This document shows, piece by piece, positions 17,234 to 26,532 of a DNA stretch of 64,000 nucleotides. This stretch comes from Streptomyces sp. ALI-76-A (lineage in GTDB: Bacteria; Actinomycetota; Actinomycetes; Streptomycetales; Streptomycetaceae). Made by a program: the position numbers and the translations under genes. Location: contig NZ_JASVWB010000002.1 of the NCBI RefSeq assembly GCF_030287445.1, positions 4,712,001-4,776,000 of the forward strand. The letters run 5' to 3'. Below the pieces are notes generated by a model. It had not been told where the DNA came from and did no database searches. It saw nothing but the letters and a program-made list of their open reading frames with translations. The number at the start of each line of letters is the position of its first letter. Within the stretch, counting starts at the first letter, position 1.

Positions 17234-18850
17234 CTACGCCGTCGGCTTCTCCTCCAGACGCGGGAAGAGGACCGCGCCCTTGGTGACCGTCGTGCCGGCC
17301 GGCAGCCTGCCCCACTCACCCGACTCCTGGACCTTCTGGTCCGCGAGGGGACCGAGGGAGGCACCGGCGCCGAGCGAGTCCCAGAGCTTCTGGGAGGTGT
17401 CCGGCATGACCGGGTTCAGGAGGACGGCCACCGCGCGGAGGGACTCCGCGGCCGTGTAGAGGATCGTGGCCAGGCGGGCCTTGCCCTCGTCACTCGTGTC
17501 CTTCGCCACCTTCCACGGCTCCTGCTCCGTGATGTAGCCGTTGACCTGCTTGACGAAGTCGAAGACGGCCAGGATGCCGCCCTGGAAGTCCAACTCCTCG
17601 CCGATCTTCCGGTCGGCTTCCGCCACGGCCGTCGCCAGGCCGTCCCGGACCGCCTTCTCGGCCTCGCCGGACGCCGTCGCCTCCGGCAGCGCGCCGTCGA
17701 AGTACTTGCCGACCATCGCGGCGACGCGGGACGCCAGGTTGCCGTAGTCGTTCGCCAGCTCGCTGGTGTAGCGGGCCGAGAAGTCCTCCCAGGAGAAGGA
17801 GCCGTCCTGGCCGAAAGCGATCGCGCGCAGGAAGTACCAGCGGTACGCGTCCACGCCGAAGTGCGAGGTCAGGTCCTGCGGCTTGATGCCCGTCAGGTTC
17901 GACTTCGACATCTTCTCGCCGCCGACCATCAGCCAGCCGTTCGCGGCGATCTTCCCGGGCAGCGGGAGGCCCTGCGCCATCAGCATCGCCGGCCAGATCA
18001 CCGCGTGGAAGCGGAGGATGTCCTTGCCGACCAGGTGGACGTCGGCGGGGAAGGTCTCTTCGAACTTCCGCTGGTTCTCGTTGTAGCCGACCGCCGTGGC
18101 GTAGTTCAGCAGCGCGTCGACCCACACGTAGATCACGTGCTTCGGGTCCCAGGGGACCGGGACGCCCCAGTCGAAGGTCGAGCGGGAGATGGACAGGTCC
18201 TGCAGGCCCTGGCGGACGAAGTTCACGACCTCGTTGCGCGCCGACTCGGGCTGGATGAAGCCGGGGTTCGCCTCATAGTGGGCGAGCAGCTTCTCCCCGT
18301 ACTCGCTCAGCTTGAAGAAGTAGTTCTCCTCGCTGAGGATCTCCACCGGCTTCTTGTGGATCGGGCAGAGCTTCTGACCCGCGAAGTCACCCTCGCCGTC
18401 GAGCAGCTCGCCCGGAAGCTTGTACTCCTCGCAGCCGACGCAGTACGGGCCCTCGTAACCGCCCTTGTAGATCTCGCCCTTGTCGTACAGGTCCTGCACG
18501 AACTCCTGGACGCGATCGGTGTGCCGCTTCTGCGTGGTGCGGATGAAGTCGTCGTTCGCGATCTCCAGGTGCTCCCAGAGGGGCCGCCAGGCCTCCTCCA
18601 CGAGCTTGTCGCACCACTCCTGCGGGGTCACCCCGTTCGCGTCGGCGGTGCGCATGATCTTCTGACCGTGCTCGTCCGTGCCGGTGAGGTACCACACCTT
18701 CTCGCCGCGCTGACGGTGCCAGCGGGCGAGCACGTCCCCTGCGACGGTCGTGTAGGCGTGGCCCAGGTGAGGAGCGTCGTTGACGTAGTAAATGGGGGTC
18801 GAGACGTAGTACGCCTTCGCCCCCGGCTTCTCGGTTCCAGTGGCCGCCAT
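17234..18850 (-). CDS. metG: Methionyl-tRNA synthetase
   Basis: 538 residues. Class I signatures are HLGH at residues 28-31 and EKMSKSN in the second half of the Rossmann fold. The connective peptide keeps one zinc knuckle (CVGCEEYK and a later CPIH). The anticodon-binding helical bundle follows at ~390-500. There is no C-terminal EMAP/Arc1p-like tRNA-binding domain, giving a short form. It charges initiator and elongator tRNA-Met. The vWA gene terminator just upstream shows it has its own promoter. Confidence 0.97.
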   Translation of the reverse strand: MAATGTEKPGAKAYYVSTPIYYVNDAPHLGHAYTTVAGDVLARWHRQRGEKVWYLTGTDEHGQKIMRTADANGVTPQEWCDKLVEEAWRPLWEHLEIANDDFIRTTQKRHTDRVQEFVQDLYDKGEIYKGGYEGPYCVGCEEYKLPGELLDGEGDFAGQKLCPIHKKPVEILSEENYFFKLSEYGEKLLAHYEANPGFIQPESARNEVVNFVRQGLQDLSISRSTFDWGVPVPWDPKHVIYVWVDALLNYATAVGYNENQRKFEETFPADVHLVGKDILRFHAVIWPAMLMAQGLPLPGKIAANGWLMVGGEKMSKSNLTGIKPQDLTSHFGVDAYRWYFLRAIAFGQDGSFSWEDFSARYTSELANDYGNLASRVAAMVGKYFDGALPEATASGEAEKAVRDGLATAVAEADRKIGEELDFQGGILAVFDFVKQVNGYITEQEPWKVAKDTSDEGKARLATILYTAAESLRAVAVLLNPVMPDTSQKLWDSLGAGASLGPLADQKVQESGEWGRLPAGTTVTKGAVLFPRLEEKPTA

Positions 18851-18893
18851 GCCCGAAATCCTACTGGGCGCGCGAAGATCGACTCACATGCGT

Positions 18894-18930
18894 TTCGGGG
18901 GGCGGACCGGAGACCGGTCCACCCCCCGAA
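18894..18930 (-). terminator. Terminator after vWA gene
   Basis: Stem TTCGGGGGGCGGACCGG paired with CCGGTCCACCCCCCGAA, one C/A mismatch, 3-base loop. Confidence 0.85.
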
Positions 18931-18936
18931 GAGGCG

Positions 18937-20538
18937 CTACGGGCGCCAGGCGGCGAGTACGCCCTCGTAGAGCTCCGTGTCCGTGAGCTCGCGGGGGGAC
19001 GGGCCCGCGTGGAAGAAGGACGTGTTGTCGGACTTCAGTTTGCGGAGGTAGTCGAAGGCCTTGTTCTCGTGCTCGCCGAAGGCGACGAAGGAGAAGAAGA
19101 CGGCGGGATGGGTCTTCGCGGCCTCGGTGAGGGACTGGGTGGCGGGGGTCTTCGCGTCGGGGGCGCCGTCGGTCTGGAAGACGACGAGGGCCGGGGTACC
19201 GGCGGGGGCGTGCTTCTCGTGGTGGGTGAGGACGTCCTCCACCGCCGCGTGGTAACTGGTACGGCCCATGCGGCCGAGGCCGGCGTGCAGCTCGTCGATC
19301 TTGTTTTCGTACGCGGTGAGGGTGAGGTCGCCGGTGCCGTCGACCTCGGTGGAGAAGAAGGTGACGTGGACCGTGGCGTCCGGGCCCTCGGGGTCGAGGT
19401 GGGCGGCGAGGGCGAGGGTCTGCTCGGCGAGGGACTGGGCGGAGCCGTCCTTGTAGTACGGGCGCATGCTCGCCGAGCGGTCGAGGACGAGGTAGACCTT
19501 GGCGCGGGTGCCGGTGAGGTTCTTGGCGGTGAGGACGGACTCGGCGGCGCGGTGCGCGGTGCGGAGGTTCGCCGGGACGGGGACGGGGGCGGGGGACTGC
19601 GGCTGCGGGGCGTCGTCGGTGGCCTCGGCTTCGCCTTCGGCCTCGGTGTTCCCACCCGCACCACCCGTGCTGGTTTCGTCGTCGGCCGCGGGTGGCCCCT
19701 GTGGGGCTTCCTCGGCGTCGGCGGCCGCGGGCTCCGGGGCGGACGGCGCGGGTTCCTCTGCGACCGGTTCTTCTGCGACCGGCTCCTGTGCGACCGGTTC
19801 TTCTGCGACAGGGGCCTTGGCCGCGGGCTTCTCGGGCTCGGGCTCCGGCTCGGGGGTGGCCTCCGCGACCGGCACGGGCTCCGGCTCCGGTTCGGGGGTG
19901 GCTTCCGTCGCCGGGAGCGGCTCGGGCTCCGGGGCTGCCTCCGCGGCCGGCTCCTGCTCCCGCTTGGGGGTTGCCTCCACGGCGGGCTCGGGCTCCGGCT
20001 CGGGGGCTACCTGGACCGGCTCCGGCTCCTGCTCCGGCTCGGGGGTTGCCTCCGCGGCCGGCTCCGGGGTCGGCTCGGGCGTCGGTTCCGGCTCGGTCGG
20101 TGTGGGGTTCTCCGCGAGCGGGGCCTTGGCCGCGGGCTTCTCCGGCTCCGGGGTGGCCTCCGTGGCCGGATCGGGCTTCTCCGGGGCGGGGGTGACGGCC
20201 GGGGCCTCGGCCGTCGGCTTCTCCGGGGCCGGCTCGGGCTTCGGGTCCGGGGTGACCTCCGTGACCGGTTCGGGGGTCGTGGCCGGGGGCTTTTCCTCGG
20301 TTGCCCTCGGCTTCGGGACCGTCACGTTGTCGAAGGCCGCCGATACCAGCTCGTCGATGACGGACGGGGCCTGCTGGGGCCCGGGCGTCGGCTCGGGCTC
20401 GGTGGCCGGTGCCGGTACGGTCGTCTGCTCGGTCTTCTGCGCGGCGACCCGCTCCGCCCCCTGCGAAGGAACCGCGTCGGTGTCGCGCCCCTTGGGTGAG
20501 CGGCCGAACGCGTTGCGCAGGCGAGAAAGAATGCCCAT
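18937..20538 (-). CDS. vWA-domain protein with long Pro/Glu repeat region (TerF/TerY-like)
   Basis: 533 residues. Residues 1-10 ([11 protein letters not shown]) form an amphipathic start, then ~300 residues are built of repeated [14 protein letters not shown] and PVAEEP motifs, predicted disordered. Residues ~330-530 are a von Willebrand A domain with the MIDAS motif [12 protein letters not shown] and later [11 protein letters not shown], resembling vWA domains of tellurite/stress TerF/TerY proteins. The Start was taken at 20538 because RBS AAAGGA precedes it. The protein is cytosolic; the repeat tract may be a flexible tether. The repeat length is likely strain-variable. Confidence 0.85.
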   Translation of the reverse strand: MGILSRLRNAFGRSPKGRDTDAVPSQGAERVAAQKTEQTTVPAPATEPEPTPGPQQAPSVIDELVSAAFDNVTVPKPRATEEKPPATTPEPVTEVTPDPKPEPAPEKPTAEAPAVTPAPEKPDPATEATPEPEKPAAKAPLAENPTPTEPEPTPEPTPEPAAEATPEPEQEPEPVQVAPEPEPEPAVEATPKREQEPAAEAAPEPEPLPATEATPEPEPEPVPVAEATPEPEPEPEKPAAKAPVAEEPVAQEPVAEEPVAEEPAPSAPEPAAADAEEAPQGPPAADDETSTGGAGGNTEAEGEAEATDDAPQPQSPAPVPVPANLRTAHRAAESVLTAKNLTGTRAKVYLVLDRSASMRPYYKDGSAQSLAEQTLALAAHLDPEGPDATVHVTFFSTEVDGTGDLTLTAYENKIDELHAGLGRMGRTSYHAAVEDVLTHHEKHAPAGTPALVVFQTDGAPDAKTPATQSLTEAAKTHPAVFFSFVAFGEHENKAFDYLRKLKSDNTSFFHAGPSPRELTDTELYEGVLAAWRP

Positions 20539-20785
20539 CAGTGTCCTTTCGAGGGGGAACCACCGCTTCAGACGGTGGGGGATCGAACGTGGCTCTGCGG
20601 TGCGGACGTCCTCAACAGGGCCGGGCGGTGCGCGCCCCTTCGCGTTGAAGCCGTCAATCCCTGGCCAGGACGGACACGTAAGGTTAGCGGCCCGGGTGGT
20701 GATCTTGGGCGGGGGCGGGTCATAGGCCGCCCCCGACGTCAAGGGCGACAACAGGACGCCGTCAACCGGCCTACCGCCACCCCGG

Positions 20786-20807
20786 GTTCATTCCCAGTTC
20801 ATCGTCA
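20786..20807 (+). promoter_or_regulatory. PHO box (PhoP binding) before PhoX gene
   Basis: Two adjacent 11-bp direct repeats, GTTCATTCCCA and GTTCATCGTCA, match the Streptomyces PHO-box unit (GTTCAYYYRGC-like); a weaker third unit may follow at 20808-20818. It lies 76-97 bp before a PhoX-type phosphatase gene. Confidence 0.75.
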
Positions 20808-20882
20808 CGTCCCGTTCCCGCACAGACGTGCGCCTAGCGTCCGTGACGTCGGATTCAAGGGGAAGCAAAGGGAAGAGCCATC

Positions 20883-22961
20883 GTGCGCATGCAGCTGCCG
20901 TTGATCAGAACGTCGTCGTCCGACTCGCATCCCGGTGGGCGGTCCGCCCTCACCTGCCGGTTCCGGTGTGGTGACGCCTGCTTCCACGAGGCGCCCAACA
21001 CCTCCGCCAACCAGTACGTCGGCGATGTCATCGCCGGCGCGCTCAGCCGTCGCTCGATGATGCGGGCCGCCGCGGTCGTCACCGTGGCCGGTGCCGCGGG
21101 CACCGCCCTCGCCCAGCCGGCCGCCGCCGCCCAGCAGAGCGCCGGCGTCGGCGCCGCGACGCACAAGCCCGGCGCCGCCAAGGGCGCGCGCGGCCTGCGA
21201 TTCACCGCCGTCGCACCGAACACCGCCGACACCGTGACCGTCCCGGACGGCTACCGGCAGAACGTCGTCATCCGCTGGGGCGAGCCCATCCTGCGTGGCG
21301 CGCCCGCCTTCGACCCGGAGAAGCAGACCGCCGCCGCCCAGGCCGGTCAGTTCGGGTACAACAACGACTTCCTCGCCCTGCTCCCGCTGCCGGGCGAGCG
21401 CGGCCGGCAGGTCCTCGTCGCCAACCACGAGTACACCGACGAGGTGCTCATGTTCCGTGGGTACGACGCCGCCCACCCCACCCGCGAGCAGGTCGAGATC
21501 GGCTGGGCGGCCCACGGGCTGTCCGTCGTCGTCGTCGAGGGGGACCGCAGGAGCGGGAAGCTCACCGCCGTCTCCCGGCACTCGCTCAACCGGCGGATCA
21601 CCGCCACCACCGAGTTCCGGCTCACCGGCCCCGCCGCCGGCTCCGACCTCCTGAAGACCTCCGCCGACCCGACCGGCCGCAAGGTCCTCGGCACCCTCAA
21701 CAACTGCGCGGGCGGGACCACCCCCTGGGGCACCACGCTGCACGGCGAGGAGAACTTCAACCAGTACTTCGCCAACGCGAGCCGGGCCACCGACAAGCGG
21801 TACGGCATCGGCACCGGCGCCACCGAGCGCAAGTGGGAGCGGTTCGACAAGCGGTTCGACGTCGCCCAGGAGCCGAACGAGGTGCACCGCTTCGGGTACG
21901 TCGTCGAGCTCGACCCGTACGACCCGCACTCCACGCCCCGCAAGCACACCGCGCTCGGCCGGTTCAAGCACGAGGGCGCGACCGTGCGGCTCACGCACGA
22001 CGGCCGTCCCGTCGTCTACTCCGGTGACGACGAGCGGTTCGACTACATGTACAAGTTCGTCGGCAGCAAGCGGATGAAGCACGGAACCTCGCGTGCCGTG
22101 CGCGAGCACAACCTCTCGCTGCTCGACGAGGGGACGCTGTACGTCGCCAGGCTCACCGGTGACTCCCCCGCCATCGAGATCGACGGCACGGGCAAGCTCC
22201 CGTCCGACGGCGAGTTCGACGGCAGCGGCGAGTGGATACCGCTGGCCACCGCGACCGCCAAGGGCGCCGTCTCGCACGTCGAGGGCATGACGGCGGACGA
22301 GGTCTTCGTCTTCACGCGGCTCGCCGGGGACAAGGTCGGCGCGACCAAGATGGACCGGCCCGAGGACATCGAGCCCAACCCGCACACCGGCAAGGTGTAC
22401 GTGGCCCTCACCAACAACACCAACCGCGGGATCGGCACGAACGCCCCGGCCGACGAGGCCAACCCCCGCAACGCCAACAAGCACGGACACGTCCTGGAGC
22501 TCACCGAGCGCTGGAACCGGGCCGACAGCACCCGGTTCGCCTGGTCGCTGTTCCTGGTGGCGGGCGACCCGAACGACCCGGCGACCTACTTCGCCGGGTT
22601 CCCCAAGGACAAGGTCAGCCAGATCTCCTGCCCGGACAACGTGGCCTTCGACCCGCACGGCAACCTGTGGATCTCCACCGACGGTGCCCAGCTCGGCTCG
22701 CACGACGGCCTGTTCGGTGTCGCCACCAAGGGCGAGCGGCGCGGTGAGCTCAAGCAGTTCCTGACCATGCCGATCGGCGCGGAGACCTGTGGCCCGGTCG
22801 TCCAGGACCGGCGCGTCCTGGTCGCCGTGCAGCACCCCGGTGAGATCAACGGCGCCACCGTGGAGAAGCCGGCCAGCACCTGGCCCGACGGTCCCGGCAA
22901 GATCGTCCGCCCCTCGGTCGTGGCGGTCTGGCGCGCGGACGGCGACGACATCGGCGTCTGA
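20883..22961 (+). CDS. phoX: PhoX-family alkaline phosphatase, Tat-exported
   Basis: 692 residues from GTG, DUF839/PhoX family. A long N-terminal region with a Cys-rich CRFRCGDACFHEAPN patch precedes the Tat motif SRRSMMRAAAVV at residues 55-66, the usual layout of this family. The mature part includes FGYNNDFLALLP, LVANHEYTDEVLMF, LNNCAGGTTPWGTTLHGEENFNQYF and DNVAFDPHGNLWISTDG, which supply Ca/Fe-binding residues of the beta-propeller active site. It releases phosphate from phosphomonoesters outside the cell. A PHO box upstream indicates induction by PhoP at low phosphate. Single gene. Confidence 0.93.
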   Translation: MRMQLPLIRTSSSDSHPGGRSALTCRFRCGDACFHEAPNTSANQYVGDVIAGALSRRSMMRAAAVVTVAGAAGTALAQPAAAAQQSAGVGAATHKPGAAKGARGLRFTAVAPNTADTVTVPDGYRQNVVIRWGEPILRGAPAFDPEKQTAAAQAGQFGYNNDFLALLPLPGERGRQVLVANHEYTDEVLMFRGYDAAHPTREQVEIGWAAHGLSVVVVEGDRRSGKLTAVSRHSLNRRITATTEFRLTGPAAGSDLLKTSADPTGRKVLGTLNNCAGGTTPWGTTLHGEENFNQYFANASRATDKRYGIGTGATERKWERFDKRFDVAQEPNEVHRFGYVVELDPYDPHSTPRKHTALGRFKHEGATVRLTHDGRPVVYSGDDERFDYMYKFVGSKRMKHGTSRAVREHNLSLLDEGTLYVARLTGDSPAIEIDGTGKLPSDGEFDGSGEWIPLATATAKGAVSHVEGMTADEVFVFTRLAGDKVGATKMDRPEDIEPNPHTGKVYVALTNNTNRGIGTNAPADEANPRNANKHGHVLELTERWNRADSTRFAWSLFLVAGDPNDPATYFAGFPKDKVSQISCPDNVAFDPHGNLWISTDGAQLGSHDGLFGVATKGERRGELKQFLTMPIGAETCGPVVQDRRVLVAVQHPGEINGATVEKPASTWPDGPGKIVRPSVVAVWRADGDDIGV

Positions 22962-23043
22962 CAGGACAGGTCGGCAAACCCGGGAACCGGACACGTCTGA
23001 CGAACGGCGGCGCCCGGAACCGGGACGTCCGCCGGTGATCGCG

Positions 23044-23904
23044 TCACCCCGCTCGAAAGGAGCGCGGTGGCGCGGTCGCCGTTCTGGTCGGCTCTCCGCC
23101 CTCCTGGGGCCGCGCGTCGCCGTCCACGCGGGCCAGGAACTCCCGCAGCGCCTCGTTGAACTCCCGTGGCCGCTCCAGGTTCGGCAGGTGGGCCGCGCCC
23201 TCGATCACCCGCAGCGTGGCGTCGGGGAGGAGCGCGTGCATGTCCCGCGCGTCGGCGACCGGGGTGTACGTGTCGTCCGCGCCGACGATGACCAGCGCGG
23301 GCACGGTGACGCGGGTCAGCAGGTCCCGGTAGTCGGGGCGCTCGGCCCGTCCGCGCAGGGCCGCCGCGGCGCCCTCCGCCGGGGTGGCCGTCATCATGCG
23401 GTGGACGTGCGCCCTGACCTCGGCGTCGGCGTACGGGGCCACCATCCTGTCCAGGACCTCGTCGGCGTACCCGCGCATGCCCTCCCTCAGGAGGCGGTCC
23501 GCCATGGCCCGGCGGGAGCGGACGCCCTCCGGTGTCTCCGCCGCCGGGAAGGTGTCCGCCAGCACCAGCCCCCGGACGCGGTCACCGAACCGCCCGGCGC
23601 ACTCCATCGCGATCTGGCCGCCCATCGACAGCCCGGCGAGGACGAAGGCGTCCACCTTCAGGTCGTCCAGGAGTGCCGCGATGTCCTGGGCGAAGTCGGA
23701 GAGACGGGTGATGCCGGGCACCACCGGCGAGGCGCCGTAGCCGCGCAGATCGGGGGCGATCACCCGGCGGGTGGCGGAGAACTCGGCGGTCTGCGGGGCC
23801 CACATGGTGCGGTCGAAGGGGTGGCCGTGGACCAGGACGAGGGGGACTCGGGAGGTTTCTGGGCCTTTGTCCTCATACGCGAGGAACGCCGGGAAAGGGG
23901 TCAT
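23044..23904 (-). CDS. Alpha/beta hydrolase
   Basis: 286 residues, starting MTPFPAFLAYEDKGP. The fold's signals are VLVHGHPFDRTMW (oxyanion hole), LAGLSMGGQIAMECAG with the nucleophile Ser, VIVGADDTYTP with the acid, and IEGAAHLPNLERP with the His. Related to 3-oxoadipate enol-lactone hydrolases and esterases; the substrate is not evident. The gene is divergent from the MocR-type regulator across 74 bp that contain a 23-bp-spaced direct repeat, so it is the probable target of that regulator. Confidence 0.9.
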   Translation of the reverse strand: MTPFPAFLAYEDKGPETSRVPLVLVHGHPFDRTMWAPQTAEFSATRRVIAPDLRGYGASPVVPGITRLSDFAQDIAALLDDLKVDAFVLAGLSMGGQIAMECAGRFGDRVRGLVLADTFPAAETPEGVRSRRAMADRLLREGMRGYADEVLDRMVAPYADAEVRAHVHRMMTATPAEGAAAALRGRAERPDYRDLLTRVTVPALVIVGADDTYTPVADARDMHALLPDATLRVIEGAAHLPNLERPREFNEALREFLARVDGDARPQEGGEPTRTATAPPRSFRAG

Positions 23905-23931
23905 GTGCTCGACCTTAGATCGCCCCAACTG

Positions 23932-23965
23932 CTCGGTGCAATAAGATCTTTGCCCTCGGTGCAAT
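23932..23965. promoter_or_regulatory. MocR-type operator: direct repeat in divergent promoter
   Basis: CTCGGTGCAAT occurs exactly at 23932-23942 and 23955-23965, 23 bp start to start. MocR/GabR proteins bind two direct repeats a couple of helical turns apart in the shared promoter of their own gene and its target. Confidence 0.65.
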
Positions 23966-23978
23966 CGAGGGGGGACCC

Positions 23979-25316
23979 GTGCACGACTACCGGCGCATCG
24001 CCGACCGGCTCGCCGACGACATCGCCGCCGGGCGCCTCAAGCCCGGCGAACGGCTGCCCCCGCAGAGGGTGTTCGCGCGGCGGCGCGGGATCGCCGGGTC
24101 CACGGCGGGGCGGGTGTACGGCGAACTGGTGCGCCGGGGGCTGGTGGTCGGGGAGGTCGGCCGCGGCACGTTCGTGCGGGCGGGTCCGGCGGGGCCGGGA
24201 GCCGGGCGGGCGCTGACCGAGGCCGCGACCGCCGCTCCGGTCAACCTGGAGCTCAACTACCCGTCGGCGCCGGGCCAGTCGGAGCTGCTCGCCGCCACCC
24301 TGGCGCCCCTGGTGCGCCCCGACGTGCTGACCGAGGCGCTCCGGCCGGCCGCCGCCACCGGAACCGCCGCCGCCCGGGAGGCGGCCGCCGCCCTCCTCGC
24401 CGGTCCCGGCTGGCGGCCCGCCCCCGGACAGCTCCTGTTCGCGGGCAACGCCCGCCAGGCGATCGCCGCCGCCCTCGCCTCCCTCGTCCGGCCGGGCGGC
24501 CGGGCCGGGGTCGAGGCGCTGACGTATCCCGTGGTCAAGGAGATCGCGGCCCGGCTCGGCATCACGCTGGTGCCGTTGGCCTCGGACGAGGACGGCGTCC
24601 GTCCGCAGTCCGTCGCCGCCGCCCACCGCACGGCCCCCCTGTCCGCCCTCTACCTCCAGCCGACCCTGCACAACCCGACGTCCCTGACCACCGGCGAGCG
24701 GCGCAAGCGCGAACTCGCGGCATTGGCCGTCGACTTGGACCTTCCGGTCGTCGAGGACCGCATCTGGTCCTTCCTCGCCGGCCCGGTCACCCCGCTGGCC
24801 GCGTACGCGCCCGCCCTCACCCACGTCGTGGACGGGCTGTCCAAGCGGGTCGCGCCCGGCCTCACCGTCGGCTTCCTCGTCGTACCGCCGCACCGGGTGG
24901 ACGCCGTGGCCGCCGCCGTGCGGTCCGGTGGCTGGAGTGCGGGGCGGTTCGCGCTGGAGGCGGCCGTGCGGTGGGCCGCCGACGGGACGGTGGAGCGCCT
25001 GGTCGCCGCCAAGCGGGCGGACGCGGCCCGCCGGCAGCGGATCCTCCAGGAGGAGCTGCGCGGCTTCTCCGTACGGTCCGATCCCCGTGCCTATCACGGC
25101 TGGTGGGAGCTGCCCGCGCCCTGGCGGGCGGACACCTTCACGGCCGCGGCGGCGGCGCACGGGATCGCCGTCACGCCGGGCCCCGCCTTCGCCGTGGACC
25201 CCCACCGCACCCCGGACGCGGTCAGGCTCGGACTCGCGTCGGCGGCTGTGCCGGATCTGGAGCGGGCGCTGCGGACACTCGCCGGCGTCGCGCGACAGGG
25301 CCGTACCGTCCGGTGA
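23979..25316 (+). CDS. MocR/PdxR-type regulator (GntR wHTH plus aminotransferase-like domain)
   Basis: 445 residues from GTG. Residues 1-70 are a GntR winged helix (RIADRLADDIAAGRLKPGERLPPQR). The remainder is a type I PLP-dependent aminotransferase fold: YLQPTLHNPTSLTTGERR, VVEDRIWSFLAG, and DGLSKRVAPGLTVGF with the PLP-binding Lys. MocR proteins sense amino compounds via PLP. The direct repeat CTCGGTGCAAT in the divergent gap is its likely operator, and the divergent hydrolase its likely target. Confidence 0.92.
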   Translation: MHDYRRIADRLADDIAAGRLKPGERLPPQRVFARRRGIAGSTAGRVYGELVRRGLVVGEVGRGTFVRAGPAGPGAGRALTEAATAAPVNLELNYPSAPGQSELLAATLAPLVRPDVLTEALRPAAATGTAAAREAAAALLAGPGWRPAPGQLLFAGNARQAIAAALASLVRPGGRAGVEALTYPVVKEIAARLGITLVPLASDEDGVRPQSVAAAHRTAPLSALYLQPTLHNPTSLTTGERRKRELAALAVDLDLPVVEDRIWSFLAGPVTPLAAYAPALTHVVDGLSKRVAPGLTVGFLVVPPHRVDAVAAAVRSGGWSAGRFALEAAVRWAADGTVERLVAAKRADAARRQRILQEELRGFSVRSDPRAYHGWWELPAPWRADTFTAAAAAHGIAVTPGPAFAVDPHRTPDAVRLGLASAAVPDLERALRTLAGVARQGRTVR

Positions 25317-25647
25317 GCCGGCAGGACAGCGCCACCGTCAGACCGATGACGACGAGCAGCCAGGAGACCGTGCGCAGGGTGGCGGTGAGGGCGTCGTAGA
25401 CGGCTCCGGCGGCCGGCTGGTGGGACGGGTCGGGCAGGCCGGCGAGGGTGAGCCGGCGGCCGGCGGCCACCACGAGGCCGAGGAGCGCGCCGCCGGTGGC
25501 GGTGCCGAGGGCGGTCGCGGTGACCGCGCGGCGACGGCAGGCCGCGACCGCGATCCCGGTGACGGCGAGGACGGCCGCGGTGACGGGCAGCCAGAAACCG
25601 GCGAGGTCGAGCAGGGCCGGCGGAGCGTTCGTCAGGCGTGAGAGCAC
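25222..25647 (-). pseudogene. Membrane-protein remnant (C-terminal part)
   Basis: An open frame of ~141 codons beginning near GTG 25647 encodes three hydrophobic helices (LAGFWLPVTAAVLAVTGIAV, ALGTATGGALLGLVVA, TVSWLLVVIGLTVALS) and a soluble linker TLAGLPDPSHQPAAGAVYD. Codon bias is good in this frame and no other gene covers 25317-25827. No ribosome site or convincing start is present and the last 95 bp overlap the end of the MocR gene. It looks like the surviving 3' part of a larger membrane-protein gene, but an intact short gene cannot be excluded. Confidence 0.45.
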
Positions 25648-25827
25648 CGTTCCAGGCAAGGGCCCTGGGGCCGGGCGGGCGAGCCGGACGACTGCGTACG
25701 GGTGCGTCCGGTGGGCCGGACGGGGGGTGGGAGCGGCGCGGCCCTGGTGGAACCGGGGATTCCGCTCTCCGGTGGAGGGTTCACCCGAACGGGTGTTTCC
25801 TGGAGCTGGGGAGAAGGAGGCCGATCC

Positions 25828-26403
25828 ATGCGCACCACTCCGGCCCTGCGGACCCTGGCCGCGGCCCTGTTCACCGGCGGCACTCTCGTCGCCGCGACAG
25901 CGGGCACCGCCGCGGTGGCCACCACCCCGCCGGGGTACGCCGACGGACACGACGGCGGCGGATCCGGTGGTCCGATCTGGTGCACCGTCGTCTCCGGTAC
26001 CGCCCTCAAGGTGAGGTCGGCGCCCACCACGCACGCCGACGTCGTCGACCGGCTCCCGCCGGGCACCCACGACCGTGTCGAGTGCAAGGTCCGTGGCCAG
26101 AGCGTGAACGGCGATCCGTACTGGTACTGGCTCGCCGGGGCCCAGGGCTGGGCCGGCGCCGCGTTCGTCGGCACGGGCGGACACCGGGTGCCGAACTGCG
26201 CGGACCCGTGCCCGCGGTGGAAGGACGGCGGCTGGCACAACCCCGATGGGAACGACCCCGGTTGGAGCGAGTCGTGGGCCGTGTCCGCCTCGGTTTCCTG
26301 GTCCGCCTCGGGTGCCGGCTCCTGGTCTTCCTCGGATTCGTGGAGCTGGAGCGTCACCGGGTCCTCATCGGGTGCTTGGGACCGGCTCCCGGTCGGCCGG
26401 TGA
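25828..26403 (+). CDS. Secreted SH3-like protein with Ser/Trp-rich tail
   Basis: 191 residues with a perfect GAAGGAGG ribosome site. Residues 1-30 are a Sec signal peptide (LAAALFTGGTLVAATAGTAAVA). Residues ~50-130 form a bacterial SH3 domain: VVSGTALKVRSAPTTHADVVDRL, a Cys pair, YWYWLAGAQGWAGAAFVG. The last ~50 residues are dominated by alternating Ser and Trp (for example SWSSSDSWSWSVTG), which is unusual. SH3b domains often bind cell-wall peptides; the tail might be adhesive or the result of an old frame change. Separated from the convergent membrane gene by a perfect terminator. Confidence 0.8.
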   Translation: MRTTPALRTLAAALFTGGTLVAATAGTAAVATTPPGYADGHDGGGSGGPIWCTVVSGTALKVRSAPTTHADVVDRLPPGTHDRVECKVRGQSVNGDPYWYWLAGAQGWAGAAFVGTGGHRVPNCADPCPRWKDGGWHNPDGNDPGWSESWAVSASVSWSASGAGSWSSSDSWSWSVTGSSSGAWDRLPVGR

Positions 26404-26421
26404 GTGGAGGGATGAGGGAAG

Positions 26422-26455
26422 GCGTGGGCCCCGGCGAACGTGCCGGGGCCCACGC
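26422..26455. terminator. Bidirectional terminator
   Basis: Perfect 14-bp stem GCGTGGGCCCCGGC / GCCGGGGCCCACGC, 6-base loop, between convergent genes. Confidence 0.85.
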
Positions 26456-26532
26456 GCTGTTGTCCCTGCCGCGCGCCGGACGCCGGACGCCGTGAGCCGG
26501 ACGCGGCGCGGTCGGCAGCGGGCGACGGGCGG

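Noticed and set aside
19009..20499. Long plus-strand open frame (496 codons) opposite the vWA gene
   Set aside because: It is the mirror of Pro/Glu-rich repeats, giving a Gly/Arg/Leu repeat with no ribosome site; the minus-strand gene has the vWA domain.
20805..22994. Minus-strand open frame (729 codons) opposite phoX
   Set aside because: Shadow with Val/Gly/Arg-rich composition and no family features.
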